A DNA stretch of 32,779 nt, from assembly GCA_013151955.1 (NCBI GenBank), contig JAADHH010000048.1:1-32779 (forward strand), in the 5' to 3' direction. Source of the stretch: Chloroflexota bacterium (GTDB lineage Bacteria; Chloroflexota; Anaerolineae; Ardenticatenales; JAADHH01). Positions 7,869-21,165 of this stretch are shown here, piece after piece (the stretch's first letter is position 1; every line of letters starts with the position of its first letter). Made by a program: the position numbers and the translations under genes. The notes under the pieces are model-generated. The model saw only the letters and a program-made list of their open reading frames with translations. It had not been told where the DNA came from and did no database searches.

Positions 7869-7946
7869 CTGTTATGAAAATAAGGTGTCAGGTGTCACGT
7901 GTCACGTGTCAGGTAAAACGTGATGCGTGATGCGCGCCCCGCCAAC
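7869..7946 (-). repeat. Word-repeat block starting with the reverse CTATTTTCAAAGCAG-type element (copy D)
   Basis: Immediately after the stop codon is CTGTTATGAAAATAA (7869-7883), the reverse complement of the 15-bp boundary element. Repeats of ggtgtcacgtgtcacgtgtcagg and cgtgatgcgtgatgcg follow. The same words recur at 16229-16275 upstream of valS, also next to a reverse copy of the element. Confidence 0.75.
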
Positions 7947-7975
7947 ATGACAAATGACCGGTCGTGATGTATAAT
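7947..7975 (+). promoter_or_regulatory. Promoter of argH, close to the start codon
   Basis: ATGACA (7947-7952) is one mismatch from TTGACA; 17 bp later is a perfect TATAAT (7970-7975). Transcription would begin near 7982, only 2-4 nt before ATG 7985. This would give a leaderless or nearly leaderless message, in keeping with the absence of a Shine-Dalgarno sequence. Confidence 0.7.
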
Positions 7976-7984
7976 ACCATCACC

Positions 7985-9409
7985 ATGAAAGAATCCCACG
8001 ATTCGACACGACAACCCGTCTCGCACAAACTCTGGGGAGGACGATTTGACAAGCCCCCCGATGCGCTGATGGCACAATTCAACGACTCGATTGGCTTCGA
8101 CCGGCGACTGTACGACGCAGACGTTCGGGGGAGCATGACCTATGCCAAAGCGCTGGCCCGCGCCGGCCTGATTTCTACGGAGGAGCGCGACCGGCTCGTC
8201 GCCGGACTGATTCGGGTGCGGGAGGAGTTCGCCGCCGGCACATTCGCCATACAACGCGGGGACGAAGACATCCACACAGCCGTCGAACGCCGGTTGTACG
8301 AGCTGACCGGGCCGGTGGCGGGCAAATTGCACACGGGCCGCAGCCGCAACGACCAGGTGGCCACCGATGTACGCCTCTACCTGCTCGAACAGGTTGACCG
8401 GCTGGGCGAACAAGTAACCGCCCTCCAGCGCGCATTGCTGATGCAAGCCGAGGTCCACCCCGGCCTGCTGATGCCCGGCTATACGCACCTGCAACACGCC
8501 CAACCGATCCTCTACGCCCACTGGCTGCTCTCCTACTTCTGGAAACTCCAGCGGGACCGGGAGCGGTTGGGTGACGTGCGGTGCCGGGTCAGTGTGTGCC
8601 CGCTCGGTGCCGGCGCGCTGGCCGGCAATGCGCTGGGGATCGACCGCGAATTCCTGGCCCGCGAACTGGGCTTCGACGCCATCAGCGAAAACAGCCTGGA
8701 CGCCGTCGCCGACCGCGACTTCATCCTCGAATTCTTGAGCGGGGGGGCTATCCTCGGCACACACCTGAGCAGCCTGGCAGAAGATGTAATTCTCTACGCC
8801 TCCACCGAGTTCGGCTTCCTGGAGATAGACGATGCCTACGCCACAGGCTCCAGCCTGATGCCCCAGAAGAAGAACCCCGATTCGCTGGAACTGGCGCGCG
8901 GTAAATGTGGCCGCTTGATCGGCAATCTCGTTTCCCTCCTGGTCACCGTCAAGGGCCTCCCGTCGGCATACGACAAAGACCTGCAAGAGGACAAAGAGCC
9001 GCTGTTCGACACGATTGACACACTGTCGCTGACCTTGCCCGTACTGGCCGGCGTGGTCGCCACCCTGCGTCCCCGCCCCGCGCAAATGGCCGCCGCTCTG
9101 GACGATGCCATGCTGGCCACGGACCTGGCCGACTACCTGGTGCGACGGGGCGTCCCCTTCCGTGAAAGCCATGCCATCGTCGGCCGGCTGGTGCGCCGCG
9201 CCGAAATCGAAGCCGTTCCCCTCGGCAAGCTGCCGGTATCTGCCTTCCAGTCGGAATCGCCCTACTTCGACGCCGACGTGGTGGACGTTTTCGATGCCCG
9301 TCGCTCGGTCGCAGCGCGGGACGTGCCGGGAGGGACTGCGCCCTCCGCAATACGCACACAGATCGAACGGGCGTGGCAGCACATCGGCGGAACGATGAAC
9401 GCAGAATGA
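7985..9409 (+). CDS. argH: Argininosuccinate lyase
   Basis: A 474-residue enzyme that splits argininosuccinate into arginine and fumarate, the last step of arginine synthesis. All hallmark motifs are present: LWGGRF near the N-terminus, GKLHTGRSRNDQVATD, GYTHLQHAQP with the catalytic histidine, and GSSLMPQKKNPDSLELARGK with the catalytic-loop serine. Length is normal for the family. I chose ATG 7985; the in-frame ATG at 7964 lies upstream of the -10 box of the apparent promoter (7947-7975) and would not be transcribed from it. No Shine-Dalgarno sequence is visible, fitting a leaderless message. No other arginine genes are in the window. Confidence 0.95.
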   Translation: MKESHDSTRQPVSHKLWGGRFDKPPDALMAQFNDSIGFDRRLYDADVRGSMTYAKALARAGLISTEERDRLVAGLIRVREEFAAGTFAIQRGDEDIHTAVERRLYELTGPVAGKLHTGRSRNDQVATDVRLYLLEQVDRLGEQVTALQRALLMQAEVHPGLLMPGYTHLQHAQPILYAHWLLSYFWKLQRDRERLGDVRCRVSVCPLGAGALAGNALGIDREFLARELGFDAISENSLDAVADRDFILEFLSGGAILGTHLSSLAEDVILYASTEFGFLEIDDAYATGSSLMPQKKNPDSLELARGKCGRLIGNLVSLLVTVKGLPSAYDKDLQEDKEPLFDTIDTLSLTLPVLAGVVATLRPRPAQMAAALDDAMLATDLADYLVRRGVPFRESHAIVGRLVRRAEIEAVPLGKLPVSAFQSESPYFDADVVDVFDARRSVAARDVPGGTAPSAIRTQIERAWQHIGGTMNAE

Positions 9410-9454
9410 TGAATGACACGTGGAGCGTCGAGCGTCGGAATATGCGTTTGGCCG
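9410..9454. repeat. Short word-repeat stretch after argH
   Basis: Between argH and the nested palindrome is gatgaatgacacgtggagcg-tcgagcgtcggaata, a short run of the gagcgtcgagcg / ggaata words also seen at 32559-32586. No gene is visible. Confidence 0.45.
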
Positions 9455-9487
9455 AGAAGTTCAACTTCTCGGAGAAGTTGAACTTCT
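9455..9487. repeat. Nested palindromic repeat, AGAAGTT family, copy 2
   Basis: AGAAGTTCAACTTCTC, a single G, then the perfect reverse complement, identical to the copy at 216-248 except for the spacer base. It lies in the gap between argH and the epimerase gene. Confidence 0.85.
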
Positions 9488-9499
9488 AAGCGTCGCGTG

Positions 9500-9550
9500 G
9501 CCAGCGTCTGACAACTGGCTACTGACGACTGACGACTGTTTTCACAACAG
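9500..9550 (+). repeat. Word-repeat block ending in CTGTTTTCACAACAG (copy B)
   Basis: Words of the type aactggctactgacgactgacgactg (about 9512-9538) run directly into CTGTTTTCACAACAG (9536-9550), one of the dispersed 15-bp elements. The epimerase ribosome-binding site (TTAGGAG) begins just after it. Closely related word-plus-element arrangements occur at 27961-28003 and, on the minus strand, at 16347-16390. Confidence 0.8.
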
Positions 9551-9565
9551 ATTAGGAGCAATCCC

Positions 9566-10528
9566 ATGAAAGTACTGATCACCGGCGGCGCAGGGTTCAT
9601 CGGTTCGCACCTGGCCGAAGCTTTGCTGGCACGCGGAGACACGGTCCACGTCATCGATGACCTCTCCACGGGCAGCATTGCCAACATCGCCCACCTCAAA
9701 CCCTTCGACCGTTTTCACTATACAATTGACACCGTCATGAACGGACCGGTGTTAGCAGAACTGGTGGACTACGCGGACGTGATCTACCATCTGGCCGCTG
9801 CGGTCGGTGTGCGCCTGGTGGTGGAAAGTCCCGTGCGGACCATCGAGACGAACCTTCGTGGCACCGAAGTCGTGTTGGAAATGGCCAGCAAGAAACGCAA
9901 AAAGGTGTTCATCGCTTCCACATCCGAGGTCTACGGCAAGAGCACCGACCAACCCTTTCGGGAGGATGGCGATCTGGTCATTGGCGCACCCCACAAAGGA
10001 CGGTGGAGCTACGCCTGCTCCAAGGCAATTGACGAATTTCTGGGGCTGGCCTATTGGAAAGAGCGCAAACTGCCGGTGATCATCGTACGCTTTTTCAACA
10101 CGGTGGGGCCGCGCCAGACCGGTCGCTACGGCATGGTGTTGCCCACGTTCGTGCGCCAGGCGTTGGCCGGCCAACCAATCACCGTCTACGGCGACGGTAC
10201 ACAGTCCCGCTGCTTCACCTATGTGAGCGATGTGGTGGACGCGGTGATCCGTTTGGCCGGCAAAGAAGAGGTCGTCGGGCAAGTCTTCAATATCGGCGGC
10301 AACGAGGAAATTACCATTGCCGATCTGGCCCAACGGGTAAAAGTGATCACCGGCAGTGATTCGGAGATCGTCTACGTGCCCTACGCCGAGGCCTACGAAG
10401 AAGGGTTCGAGGACATGCCCCGGCGCGTGCCCGACATCACGCGCATTCAGCAAGCGATTGGGTACAACCCTTCCCTGGGAATCGACCAGATCATTCAACG
10501 GGTCGTCGAATACCACCGGACGCGGTGA
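9566..10528 (+). CDS. NAD-dependent sugar-nucleotide epimerase/dehydratase
   Basis: A 320-residue extended short-chain dehydrogenase/reductase. The Rossmann motif GGAGFIGSH is at 7-15, an acidic pair (DD 31-32) after beta-2 favours NAD, the catalytic Ser/Thr lies in ASTSEVYG (117-124) and the catalytic YxxxK is Tyr149-Lys153. The C-terminal half (FNTVGPRQTGRYGMVLPTFV, YGDGTQSRCFTYVSDVVDA) is typical of UDP-sugar 4-epimerases and decarboxylases. It probably makes an activated sugar for surface polysaccharide; exact substrate unknown. TTAGGAG precedes ATG 9566. It converges with the PA14 gene over a 21-bp gap with no obvious terminator. Confidence 0.92.
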   Translation: MKVLITGGAGFIGSHLAEALLARGDTVHVIDDLSTGSIANIAHLKPFDRFHYTIDTVMNGPVLAELVDYADVIYHLAAAVGVRLVVESPVRTIETNLRGTEVVLEMASKKRKKVFIASTSEVYGKSTDQPFREDGDLVIGAPHKGRWSYACSKAIDEFLGLAYWKERKLPVIIVRFFNTVGPRQTGRYGMVLPTFVRQALAGQPITVYGDGTQSRCFTYVSDVVDAVIRLAGKEEVVGQVFNIGGNEEITIADLAQRVKVITGSDSEIVYVPYAEAYEEGFEDMPRRVPDITRIQQAIGYNPSLGIDQIIQRVVEYHRTR

Positions 10529-10549
10529 GCTTGCTCCCTCGAGCGCCTG

Positions 10550-12226
10550 TTACTGTCGCACGAACTTTACCGCGTCAAACCCGATGCTGCGGCTGAGGAA
10601 GGGCTCTCCCGTTGCGTCGCCCAAGAGGACAAATTCGCCACCCCCCGCCGAAAAGTTGTACGTCCCCAGGCTGACCCACTGATCATAGTAGATGGCCTGG
10701 TTCACCAGATGGTCTGAACGTTGGCCGTCGTGATAGATTTGGTACAGGCCGCTCATGGTGCTGGCGTTCCGGCTGGGGATGAAGACAAAGACCTCGTACT
10801 GTCCCGGTCCCGGCAAGGCGGGTGTCCATTTCCCGGAATTGACCGTGCCGTAGGAGACGTTGTAGGTCCAGTAGCTATGGCCGCTATAGCCGGCCGTCGA
10901 GTCTCGCCGGCCGGTCAGCGGGCCGCCCCAGGCGAACCCGGCGTCTTGCTCATCCACGATCACCGTTTGCGTGCCGCCGTTCCCCTGGCCTTGCTCCCAC
11001 CACACCTTGGCCGAAGCGTAGCCGCCATTCTCATAGTATTCCACTTTCACGTCGTGGTTTCCGGCCGAAAGGGTCGCAGTTCCGGAGACAGTTGTCGCCG
11101 GCTGATCCACCCAGCGGTCGATCACCAGGGCGTTATCCACCCACAGGCGCACCCCATCGTCCGTGCGGGCGTAGAAGATGTACGAACCACCGGCCGGGAA
11201 ACTCGTGGTGCGCGTCCAGCGGACAGAGAAGTCGTCGGCGTGGAGACGGGCGTCGGGCGAACCGGCCCCCCAATCGCAGTCAATGGCCGAATCCCAGCGC
11301 GTGAACGTTGGGGAGCCGGAAAGCGAAACGTTTCCGAAGTATTCCCCCTGCCAATTTCCTTGTGCTGTGCCCAGCTTTTCCCACGAAACCTTGGCTACCG
11401 CTCCACCGCCATGCTCGTAGAACTCGGTCAGGAGCTGGTGGTCGCCGGCGAGGAGATAAATGTCTGCGGAGTAAGAGGTCGGGGCCTGGTCGTGCCACTG
11501 ATCGATGATGCGGTGCGCGTCCACTTGCAGGCGAATGCCATCATCGGCAGTGACGTGGAAACGGTAGGTGCCGGCGTCGAAATGGAGGGCGCGCGTCCAG
11601 CGGACCGAGAAGTTGTCGCCCGAAACCCCGCCCCCCGGCGAGCCGCTGCCCCAATCGAATTGAATGTCGTGGTCATTGCGAGTCAGCACCGGTGTGCCGA
11701 GCAGGTCGGGATTGTTGAAGTATTCGCCCTTCCACTCGGGATAGGAAGTGCCCGGCCCTTCCCACCAGACGTGAATCAACGCTCCTCCGCCATTCTCGTA
11801 GTAGGCCACTTGCGCAACGTGGTGCCCGGCCAGCAAATTGATCTGGGCGCTAAACGTAGTCGCGCCTTGGTCTTGCCACTGATTGATCAACAATTGACCG
11901 TCTACCCAAAGCTGAACGCCGTCATCGCTCGTGGCATAGAACGTGTAGCTGCCGGCCGGCAAATCGAGCGTGCGGGTCCAGCGTGCCGAGAAATGGTCGG
12001 CCGGCAAAAGGGGGTCCGGCGAGCCGGTTCCCCAGTTGAAATCGAGGTCTGCATCGGAGCGCACTACGGCAGGGAATCCTTGCAGAGACATGTTGGCGAA
12101 GTATTCGCCATACCAGTAGGGGTCCGTATGGGCCGGTTCGACCGGCCCTTGCGCAGAAGCGGCCGGCAACATATTCGGAAGGAACAGAGCAGCCAAAGCA
12201 AACAACATCCAAACGAACCGTTTCAT
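10550..12226 (-). CDS. Secreted protein with three PA14 domains and a golvesin-type C-terminal domain
   Basis: A 558-residue exported protein. Residues 1-26 are a signal peptide (hydrophobic stretch, ASAQ cleavage region). Three consecutive PA14-type beta-barrel modules follow at about 36-156, 162-284 and 289-412, each with the GEYF opening, the DDFSVRWTR-type core and DDGVxLWVD calcium-binding-type motif; the second has a less canonical DDGIRLQVD. Residues about 420-558 resemble the golvesin C-terminal/xanthan-lyase carbohydrate-binding-like domain ([12 protein letters not shown]...IGFDAVKFV). There is no catalytic domain, so a carbohydrate- or surface-binding role is likely. GGAGGT lies 5 nt before ATG 12226. 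A MITE-like element fills the gap to the upstream gene. Confidence 0.88.
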   Translation of the reverse strand: MKRFVWMLFALAALFLPNMLPAASAQGPVEPAHTDPYWYGEYFANMSLQGFPAVVRSDADLDFNWGTGSPDPLLPADHFSARWTRTLDLPAGSYTFYATSDDGVQLWVDGQLLINQWQDQGATTFSAQINLLAGHHVAQVAYYENGGGALIHVWWEGPGTSYPEWKGEYFNNPDLLGTPVLTRNDHDIQFDWGSGSPGGGVSGDNFSVRWTRALHFDAGTYRFHVTADDGIRLQVDAHRIIDQWHDQAPTSYSADIYLLAGDHQLLTEFYEHGGGAVAKVSWEKLGTAQGNWQGEYFGNVSLSGSPTFTRWDSAIDCDWGAGSPDARLHADDFSVRWTRTTSFPAGGSYIFYARTDDGVRLWVDNALVIDRWVDQPATTVSGTATLSAGNHDVKVEYYENGGYASAKVWWEQGQGNGGTQTVIVDEQDAGFAWGGPLTGRRDSTAGYSGHSYWTYNVSYGTVNSGKWTPALPGPGQYEVFVFIPSRNASTMSGLYQIYHDGQRSDHLVNQAIYYDQWVSLGTYNFSAGGGEFVLLGDATGEPFLSRSIGFDAVKFVRQ

Positions 12227-12258
12227 CGTACACCTCCGGCAAAACATGGGGAGCCAGC

Positions 12259-12380
12259 CAGGCGACGAATGAATTCGCCGCCTGATACTACAAAGTGCGT
12301 TGAAACTATCCAGAGAAGGGCGACAGTAACCCGTTAAAACGGGCTTCGCAATAACAGGCGGGGAATTCATCGCTCGCCTG
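12259..12380. mobile_element. MITE-like inverted-repeat element, copy 1
   Basis: Terminal arms of 26 bp at 12259-12284 and 12355-12380 are inverted copies of each other (22 of 26 positions match), both starting or ending with CAGGCG/CGCCTG and containing GAATTC. The interior holds a small hairpin, CCCGTTAAAACGGG. A shorter relative is at 24246-24330. There is no transposase gene. The right arm overlaps the end of the methyltransferase gene and provides its last codons and stop. Confidence 0.75.
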
Positions 12381-13269
12381 TTGAAGCCCTCCGCCGTCTT
12401 CTTCTCGATGGGCGATCCCGGCCGGCCGCGCCACGCACAGACGCAATCCAACGTTGGCAGTATTCGTCGTGGCCCATCATCACGTCAGCAGCCGATACGG
12501 TTTTGCGCAGCGTCTCTTCGAGCGGGTTGGTAATCGCGGCCGTCAGGCCGGCACCGATGGCCATGGCCAGGAACGCCACGTTCAGGAGCAATCTATCGGG
12601 CAAGCCAAAGGAGATGTTGCTGGCCCCACACACCGTGTTGACGCCCAGCTCTTGTCGAATCAGGCGAACCGTCTCCAGGGTAACCGTTGCCGCCCGGTGG
12701 TCGGCCCCCACGGTCATGGCCAGGGGATCAACGACCACATCGTTTGGGGAGATGCCATAGTCCTGCGCGCGCTCGACAATCTTCCGGGCGATCTCCAGCC
12801 GGCCCTCCGGCGTGGCGGGAATTCCGCGCTCGTCGTTTGCAATCCCCACAACAGCCGCTCCGTGTTTCTTGGCCAGGGGGAGGACTCTTTCCAGGGAGGC
12901 GTCTTCCCCCGTCACAGAGTTGATCAACGGCTTGCCCTGATAGACTTGCAGTCCGGCTTCCAGGGCTTCGATGACAGACGAATCAAGGGAAAGGGGAACA
13001 TCCACCACCTCCTGGACCGCCCGGATCGCGGCCGCCAGGATGGCCGGCTCGTCTGCGCCGGGGACGCCGGCGTTCACATCCAGCATCTGCGCGCCGGCAG
13101 CTACCTGCGCGACGGCATCCTGCTGGACCCGGCTGAAGTCCATTGCGCCCATTTGCGCGGCCAACAGGCGTCGTCCGGTAGGGTTGATGCGCTCGCCGAT
13201 GATGACGAAGGGATGGTCGGGTCCAATCGTTACGGTTTTGGTGGGTGAGGAGACGGATGTTTCAGGCAT
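12367..13269 (-). CDS. Methyltetrahydrofolate:corrinoid methyltransferase-like pterin-binding protein
   Basis: A 300-residue TIM-barrel protein of the pterin-binding (DHPS/MeTr) superfamily. Motifs: GERINPTGR (25-33), DVNAGVPGADE, LSLDSS, INSVTGE, VVDPLAMTVGADH and GASNISFGLP. These fit AcsE-type or MetH-like enzymes that pass a methyl group from methyltetrahydrofolate to a corrinoid protein; no corrinoid protein or other C1 genes are nearby. ATG 13269 is chosen because AGGAG is 7 nt upstream (ATG 13275 would be only 1 nt away). The C-terminus is odd: a run of six arginines, then ASTGER, with the last codons lying in the right arm of the MITE-like element at 12259-12380. Confidence 0.86.
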   Translation of the reverse strand: MPETSVSSPTKTVTIGPDHPFVIIGERINPTGRRLLAAQMGAMDFSRVQQDAVAQVAAGAQMLDVNAGVPGADEPAILAAAIRAVQEVVDVPLSLDSSVIEALEAGLQVYQGKPLINSVTGEDASLERVLPLAKKHGAAVVGIANDERGIPATPEGRLEIARKIVERAQDYGISPNDVVVDPLAMTVGADHRAATVTLETVRLIRQELGVNTVCGASNISFGLPDRLLLNVAFLAMAIGAGLTAAITNPLEETLRKTVSAADVMMGHDEYCQRWIASVRGAAGRDRPSRRRRRRASTGER

Positions 13270-13283
13270 GAACATGCTCCTAG

Positions 13284-13298
13284 TTGTTGTGCAAATAG
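13284..13298 (-). repeat. Degenerate CTATTTTCAAAGCAG-type element (copy G)
   Basis: On the minus strand this reads CTATTTGCACAACAA, matching the 15-bp element at 11 of 15 positions. As in copies A and B it lies just before a ribosome-binding site, and is preceded by gacatctgacgactgaccg-like words (13299-13320 on the minus strand). Confidence 0.5.
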
Positions 13299-13532
13299 CG
13301 GTCAGTCGTCAGATGCCAGAAGGTGCGTATGGTGTAAGGGCGTAAAACGTGTTGCGTGTTGCGTGGGCACGTTCGAACGTATTCACGTTTCACGCCACTC
13401 ATCGTTTATCATTTCAGCGTCGTTCGACGCTCCACGATTTCAGCCTTTGCCGGCCATGCCGATCCATCGTGGGGCATGGCGCAGCACGAAGAAGGCAGAA
13501 ATATTGTAGCGTTATCTTGACCATCTGTCAAA
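13299..13532. repeat. Intergenic region with word repeats
   Basis: The 263 bp between valS and the methyltransferase gene (13270-13532) hold copy G, words such as gtcagtcgtcag, aaacgtgttgcgtgttgcg, cgttcgaacgtattcacgtttcacg and gtcgttcgacgctccacg, and a palindrome CGTTCGAACG (about 13370-13379). No gene and no T-rich terminator hairpin are evident. Confidence 0.6.
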
Positions 13533-16190
<2,658 letters not shown>

Positions 16191-16213
16191 TGTGCTGGCT
16201 CCTTCCTGTTGCA

Positions 16214-16228
16214 CTGCTTTGAAAATAA
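16214..16228 (-). repeat. CTATTTTCAAAGCAG-type element (copy E)
   Basis: On the minus strand it reads TTATTTTCAAAGCAG and lies just upstream of the valS ribosome-binding site. It is preceded on that strand by acctgacacctgacacg words. A second copy in the same orientation is 133 bp further upstream. Confidence 0.75.
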
Positions 16229-16481
16229 CGTGTCAGGTGTCAGGTAAAACGTGATGCGTGATGCGTAAGACGCAATACGTTTCACGTCTTCACGTTTCAC
16301 GTCCCCGCCATTTTCGTCTTTGGTGGCGAGCAGCCGCTCATGGGCACTGCTTTGAAAATAGTCGCCAGTAGCCAGATGTCAGCAGCCAGATCACGTAGCC
16401 CTGGAATCCCCATTCCAGCGGGTCCATTGACAATTGACAATTGCATCGCCCCTGGCCAAGCCACGTTCAGAATGACACATC
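16229..16481. repeat. Repeat-laden spacer between the valS T-box and valS
   Basis: The stretch consists of tgtcaggtgtcagg, gtgatgcgtgatgcg, acgcaatacg, tttcacgtcttcacgtttcacgtc, then copy F, gtcgccagtagccagatgtcagcagccag, and finally ccattgacaattgacaattgc (about 16425-16445). It is transcribed as part of the valS leader. No gene is visible on either strand. Confidence 0.7.
16347..16361 (-). repeat. CTATTTTCAAAGCAG-type element (copy F)
   Basis: On the minus strand it reads exactly CTATTTTCAAAGCAG. The words preceding it on that strand, ctggctactggcgact, match those before copies B and C. Copies E and F share the longer string GCACTGCTTTGAAAATA on the plus strand. Confidence 0.8.
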
Positions 16482-16516
16482 AAAAAACCCCCTCCCATCA
16501 CAAGGACGAGAGGGGG
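16482..16516 (-). terminator. Intrinsic terminator of the valS T-box
   Basis: On the minus strand CCCCCTC (16494-16488 complement) and GAGGGGG form a 7-bp GC-rich stem around a 15-nt loop, followed by a run of six T. The 5' side of this stem overlaps the sequence needed by the antiterminator next to the T-box core, the usual switch arrangement. Confidence 0.85.
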
Positions 16517-16788
16517 AATCCCGTGGTACCACCTTGATTTGGATGCACCCGCTGTATCTCCTCAAGAAGGGGCAAGGGCAAGACTGTGCCCCTACTGGCG
16601 AACGCGATCCACGCTCATTTGTGCTGTAACGGGCTTTCCCGGAGGGGCCTACTGGCGTTCGACTCCTCGACTCTTGGGCGACCTTCGGCGGCTCTCATCG
16701 AGGAAGGCTTCCAGCCGGTGGCCTTCCTTCTCTGGCGATTAACGCCCGCCTACTCCTCCCCATCTTCGTCTGTAGCATGTTTTTCTTA
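16482..16788 (-). promoter_or_regulatory. T-box riboswitch, valine type
   Basis: The core AAGGTGGTACCACG (minus strand, 16535-16522) matches the T-box consensus AGGGUGGNACCGCG. Its variable base is U, which would pair with the A discriminator base of tRNA-Val. Further upstream, the 5' side of Stem I has the AGTA-type loop-E word (GGAGGAGTAGG) and the 3' side has GCCGAAGGTCGCC, where GTC at 16682-16680 is a good valine specifier. The terminator is at 16482-16516. Uncharged tRNA-Val should favour the antiterminator and so valS expression. Stem boundaries were judged by eye. Confidence 0.87.
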
Positions 16789-16794
16789 CGCCAA

Positions 16795-16823
16795 ATTATA
16801 TAGGATTTTTCCGGTCGTGTCAA
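16795..16823 (-). promoter_or_regulatory. Consensus promoter of the valS leader
   Basis: On the minus strand a perfect TTGACA (16823-16818), 17 bp and a perfect TATAAT (16800-16795). Transcription should begin near 16788, just before Stem I of the T-box. Confidence 0.92.
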
Positions 16824-16851
16824 GTCCTTGTTTCCCAAAATTGGCAAAATG

Positions 16852-16860
16852 TGGTATAAT
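16852..16860 (+). promoter_or_regulatory. Extended -10 promoter of the membrane-protein gene
   Basis: TGG-TATAAT is an extended -10 box with a perfect hexamer at 16855-16860. No good -35 at proper spacing is visible, which an extended -10 can tolerate. The start would be near 16867, about 17 nt before the TTG start codon, enough to include the AAAGGAG. Confidence 0.6.
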
Positions 16861-16883
16861 AAATGAGTTGAAAGGAGTGAGAA

Positions 16884-17852
16884 TTGAGCATTATAGACAC
16901 ACTTTCTGCAGGCTTTGCAACGATAACCCGTCGCCCCTGGTTGATTTTTCTTTCTCTTTTCCTCGACGGTTACCTTTGGTTTGGCTCCCGTCTCTCGGCC
17001 CTACCCTTCATCGAGTCGGCTGTAAACTCTTTTGTATTACCAAAGACGCAAATGAACATCGCCACGATGGAGCAACAATGGGCCACCGTTCGCGAGGCAT
17101 TGTTGATGATGGGGCGCCAGGTGAACTTCTTTTCGCTGATGGCCAGCGGTCCGGTCAGCGTACCGAGTCTTCTCGCCGGTATGCCGGCCACAAACACCTC
17201 TTCATCGCAAATTGTCATTCGGGACGGGGTGACTTTTTGGGGCCTGGCCGTGCTTCTCACCGTGGTGGGGTTGTTCTTGGGGTGTCTCTATCTCGGATTG
17301 TTGACCCAAGCTGTGCGCGACGACCGCATTGAAATAGGTCGCTGGCTCCGTCGCGTGTGGGTCCATTGGTTCCGGTTGCTGGTGGTGGGCATTTTCTTGC
17401 TCTTGGCGACTATCGGATTGATCGTGCCGGCATTGTTTCTGGTTGCACTTGTCTCTATCGTCAGCCCGGCCGCCGGGACATTCGTGTCCACCATTTTTGG
17501 CCTGGGCCTCTTGTGGTTCGGGATTTGGATAGCCATACACCTCTTCTTTGTGGCCGATGCGGTCATTCTGGGAGAAAGCGGCCCCTGGAGCGCAGTGTGG
17601 AACAGTTTTCAGATAGTCGCGCGCAATTTTTGGCTCGCCTTGGGCCTGATCGTCCTGGTCAACGTCATTAGCGACGGGCTATTCCTGATCTGGACACGCC
17701 TGACCACATCCGCCTGGGGCACGACCATCGCCATTATCGGCAATGCGTACATCGGTGCCGGGCTGGCTGCTGCAACGCTGATCTTCTATCAGGAACGTCA
17801 TAAGATATGGCAGGAGGCCATCGTTGCATCGAAAGAAGAAGATGGGCAGTGA
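16884..17852 (+). CDS. Multi-pass membrane protein of unknown function
   Basis: A 322-residue protein I do not recognise. The start is TTG at 16884, supported by AAAGGAG at 16871-16877 and the lack of a better ATG. Hydrophobic segments are visible at about 15-40, 110-140, 160-225 (probably two or three helices), 240-275 and 285-308, so five to seven membrane helices. A soluble stretch between the first two, about 45-110, carries polar residues. Both ends appear charged and the C-terminus is short and acidic/basic (ERHKIWQEAIVASKEEDGQ). It is divergent from valS, with about 100 bp of shared promoter region between the two transcripts. No catalytic motif is seen. Confidence 0.8.
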   Translation: MSIIDTLSAGFATITRRPWLIFLSLFLDGYLWFGSRLSALPFIESAVNSFVLPKTQMNIATMEQQWATVREALLMMGRQVNFFSLMASGPVSVPSLLAGMPATNTSSSQIVIRDGVTFWGLAVLLTVVGLFLGCLYLGLLTQAVRDDRIEIGRWLRRVWVHWFRLLVVGIFLLLATIGLIVPALFLVALVSIVSPAAGTFVSTIFGLGLLWFGIWIAIHLFFVADAVILGESGPWSAVWNSFQIVARNFWLALGLIVLVNVISDGLFLIWTRLTTSAWGTTIAIIGNAYIGAGLAAATLIFYQERHKIWQEAIVASKEEDGQ

Positions 17853-21142
<3,290 letters not shown>

Positions 21143-21165
21143 ATTCGCCGAAAGGAGCTATGACC

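Noticed and set aside
10721-12337. 538-codon open frame on the plus strand opposite the PA14 gene
   Set aside because: The minus-strand frame has a signal peptide, three PA14 repeats and a good ribosome-binding site; the plus-strand frame has none of these and crosses the MITE-like element.
16586-17332. 248-codon plus-strand frame across the T-box and the start of the membrane protein
   Set aside because: Its first 280 bases are the antisense of the T-box and valS promoter, and the rest is an alternate frame of the membrane-protein gene.
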